NCBI GenBank assembly: GCA_041158225.1
Contig: JBEBBU010000013.1
Coordinates: 1 to 6,551 of the forward strand
Reading direction: 5' to 3'
Origin: JBEBBU01 sp041158225
GTDB taxonomy: Bacteria > Pseudomonadota > Gammaproteobacteria > Methylococcales > Methylococcaceae
Length of the DNA: 6,551 nt
Shown here: piece after piece, positions 5,298-6,551 of the stretch
How positions within the stretch are numbered: position 1 is the stretch's first letter
How the letters are laid out: every line of letters starts with the position of its first letter
The notes under the pieces: generated by a model
Database searches by the model: none
Told to the model about the DNA's origin: nothing
What the model saw: the letters and a program-made list of their open reading frames with translations, nothing else
Program-made: the position numbers and the translations under genes

Positions 5298-6030
5298 GCC
5301 AGGCATCACCAGCCTTACCAACCGCAATCATGGCATCCCGCATGGCCTTGATATAACGGACATCCAGCCATTCCTGCGAGCCATGCTGACAGAAATAGCC
5401 CGTGCTGATATTGGTGCACTCAGGGATCAGGCCAATGTAATGTCTGACATCCGTCGAACCACCACGCTGGTAAGGTTTAAGCACATAAGGTTGCAGTCTG
5501 ACCGAGAGGGCGTCACAGCAATTTCTGGCAAAATCATCCGAACAGCCCCTCTGCCCCCCAAAGTGGGTAATCACGTCACTGGTGCCAGGCCGGTCAAAAC
5601 TGACGGCGCGCCTGAACTGCCTGAGCCAGGATGCCTGATGTTCCACCATCCAACGTGACCCGAGACAGCCAATCTCCTCCCCCAGATGGAACAGATAGGT
5701 GCCCGGCACCTGGGCCGCCACCATTTCCAGAAGCAGCCATACCCCAGCACCATCGTCAGCACCGAGGCATTCACCATCGGTAGTCACCAGACTGTCTGGA
5801 AACTCACCCGCCACCACAGCCTGACAGCCAGCGCTGGCATGCACCGTATCCAGATGACAGCAATACAGCGTATCACCTGCATTTCCTACCGTCACTGCGA
5901 ATGCCATGACGCGATCAGCTGCATCCATGAACGGACTGGCATCATCAGGCAGCCATCGTCTGACCTGATCCAGCCACAGTTCCGGATACAGGCTGGGTCT
6001 TTTCAGGCTGAGCATATCGGCAAGTTCCAT
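5284..6030 (-). CDS. compact M20/M28-like zinc metallopeptidase
   Basis: A 248-residue cytoplasmic protein with the full set of co-catalytic zinc motifs of clan MH peptidases. These are CHLDTVH (H59, D61), LGADDGAG (D92/D93), HLGEEIG (E118 as general base, E119 as ligand), SFDRPG (D146) and TNISTGYFCQHGSQEWLD (H216, E220). The last motif resembles the PepT/M20 type N-x-STGY-x-x-QHG-x-E. Typical M20 enzymes are about 350-450 residues with an inserted dimerisation domain; this one lacks it and is the size of a bare catalytic domain. All metal ligands appear intact, so an active aminopeptidase or amidohydrolase acting on small peptides or amides is likely; the substrate is unknown. The start at 6030 has a near-perfect ribosome site. 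Operator candidate C lies upstream. The gene is convergent with, and overlaps, the MerR-type gene. No signal peptide is present. Confidence 0.85.
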   Translation of the reverse strand: MELADMLSLKRPSLYPELWLDQVRRWLPDDASPFMDAADRVMAFAVTVGNAGDTLYCCHLDTVHASAGCQAVVAGEFPDSLVTTDGECLGADDGAGVWLLLEMVAAQVPGTYLFHLGEEIGCLGSRWMVEHQASWLRQFRRAVSFDRPGTSDVITHFGGQRGCSDDFARNCCDALSVRLQPYVLKPYQRGGSTDVRHYIGLIPECTNISTGYFCQHGSQEWLDVRYIKAMRDAMIAVGKAGDAWPMAA

Positions 6031-6035
6031 GGTGT

Positions 6036-6043
6036 ACCTCCTT
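6036..6043 (-). promoter_or_regulatory. strong ribosome binding site of the peptidase gene
   Basis: AAGGAGGT on the minus strand, five bases before the ATG at 6030, is an almost full match to the anti-Shine-Dalgarno sequence. It fixes the peptidase start and suggests high translation compared with the other genes in the window, whose sites are weaker. Confidence 0.85.
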
Positions 6044-6076
6044 CAATATCAAGAGGCGTCATCATGGCGGCAACAC

Positions 6077-6093
6077 ACGACAAACAATGTCGC
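6077..6093. promoter_or_regulatory. candidate operator C, between the peptidase and membrane-protein genes
   Basis: ACGAC-N7-GTCGC, one base off the core seen perfectly at operators A and B. Its inner arms (CGACA 6078-6082, TGTCG 6088-6092) are a perfect inverted repeat. Ten bases upstream, GCGGC (6067-6071) matches the extra half-site at three of five positions. On the minus strand TATTAT (6104-6109) could be a -10 box for the peptidase; the site would then lie just downstream of the transcription start, a classic repressor position. No good -35 accompanies it. The site could also act on the rightward membrane-protein gene. Confidence 0.5.
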
Positions 6094-6145
6094 CAGAATG
6101 CCAATAATATCGGCAACTCAGTCGCAGAAGACATGGTGGTAGCCT

Positions 6146-6551
6146 ATGGAAACCAGAGAAAAAGCCGTCGCAGTCACATCAGGCAAGCCCAAGGAAGACG
6201 AGATGGGATGGTTCCCTGCCCTGCTGGTCATACTTCTGTGCTTACTGCTCATCGCGTGTGTCGTCGGGCCTCCTGTCTACGGCCTGTACTGGCTTTATAG
6301 CCTACCGGACGGCGCCATCACCCAGTTCATCAGTGAGCTGTTTCAGACCGTCTGTCTATATCTGGTCACCGCAGTCATCGCCATAGCCACTGCTGCCCTG
6401 GCCATCACGGCAGCTGGTCTGGCCTTATGGCTGGTGTGTGCAGTGGTGATACTTGTTTGGGGCCTCATCGTCATGGCCCTGCGTGTGGTCTTTGCGTACT
6501 TCGTGTTCGTGTACTATGCCGCCGCCGTGTGTCTGGGATGCCTGATCGTGA
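6146..6551 (+). CDS. multi-span membrane protein, N-terminal part
   Basis: An open frame with no stop up to the window end, 135 codons visible. After a hydrophilic N-terminus (METREKAVAV to about residue 20), hydrophobic segments lie at about 22-43 (with ALLVILLCLLLIACVV), 66-92, 93-115 and 117-135. Three to four membrane helices are therefore already seen, and the C-terminus is missing. A second start at 6203 (MGWFPALL) has AAGGA at 6191-6195 seven bases upstream and is better supported than the ATG at 6146, which has only a weak GGTGG. An in-frame TAG at 6140 bars longer forms. I do not recognise the family. It is divergent from the peptidase, with about 115 bp between the starts, and may share operator C with it. 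Small hydrophobic proteins beside regulators can be effectors or transporters; no specific role is visible. Confidence 0.7.
   Translation, partial: METREKAVAVTSGKPKEDEMGWFPALLVILLCLLLIACVVGPPVYGLYWLYSLPDGAITQFISELFQTVCLYLVTAVIAIATAALAITAAGLALWLVCAVVILVWGLIVMALRVVFAYFVFVYYAAAVCLGCLIV

Noticed and set aside
6064..6300. 79-codon plus-strand frame starting MAATHDKQ with AAGAGG seven bases upstream
   Set aside because: The start is plausible, but most of the frame overlaps the membrane protein and becomes Arg/Ser-rich without domain character. It also contains operator C. A real short gene cannot be fully excluded.
1..6551. CRISPR array, tRNA, rRNA or a known anti-phage system
   Set aside because: No regularly spaced repeats, no cloverleaf-like or rRNA sequence, and no recognised nuclease, helicase, reverse transcriptase or toxin effector could be found by reading.

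Overview
This looks like an accessory (mobile-island or plasmid-like) segment of a proteobacterium, probably a gammaproteobacterium. The reasons are mid-range GC by eye, an IS3-family remnant, and proteobacterial types of YbjN, WYL and MerR proteins. The genus cannot be fixed from the sequence. There are no tRNA, rRNA, CRISPR or core housekeeping genes.

Layout. 1-~250: broken IS3-family insertion sequence (end of orfA, first quarter of orfB), whose right-hand side is missing. 233-1236 (minus): two tandem YbjN-type genes joined by an ATGA overlap; the downstream copy runs into the IS remnant and appears to have lost its natural C-terminus. 1237-1450: regulatory gap. 1451-2539 (minus): WYL-domain regulator 1. 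2540-2981: a 442-bp divergent regulatory region. 2982-3998 (plus): WYL-domain regulator 2, a diverged paralogue of the first. 4152-5297 (plus): MerR-type HTH fused to a long C-terminal region with a four-cysteine, zinc-ribbon-like motif. 5284-6030 (minus): compact M20/M28-like metallopeptidase, overlapping the MerR gene tail to tail by 14 bp. 6146-end (plus): start of a very hydrophobic multi-span membrane protein, cut by the window end.

The most notable signal is not a gene. The inverted repeat ACGAC-N7-GTCGT occurs at 1315-1331 and 2717-2733 (perfect) and 6077-6093 (one mismatch), and I found it nowhere else in the window. All three copies lie in upstream gaps: before the ybjN pair, between the divergent WYL genes, and before the peptidase and membrane genes. 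Two of them carry an extra ACGAC half-site about one helical turn upstream. I infer one shared DNA-binding regulator, most plausibly one of the WYL proteins, controlling the ybjN pair, the WYL genes and the peptidase/membrane genes as a local regulon. The biological output is unknown; WYL regulators often control stress, mobile-element or phage-defence loci, but no recognised defence effector is visible here.
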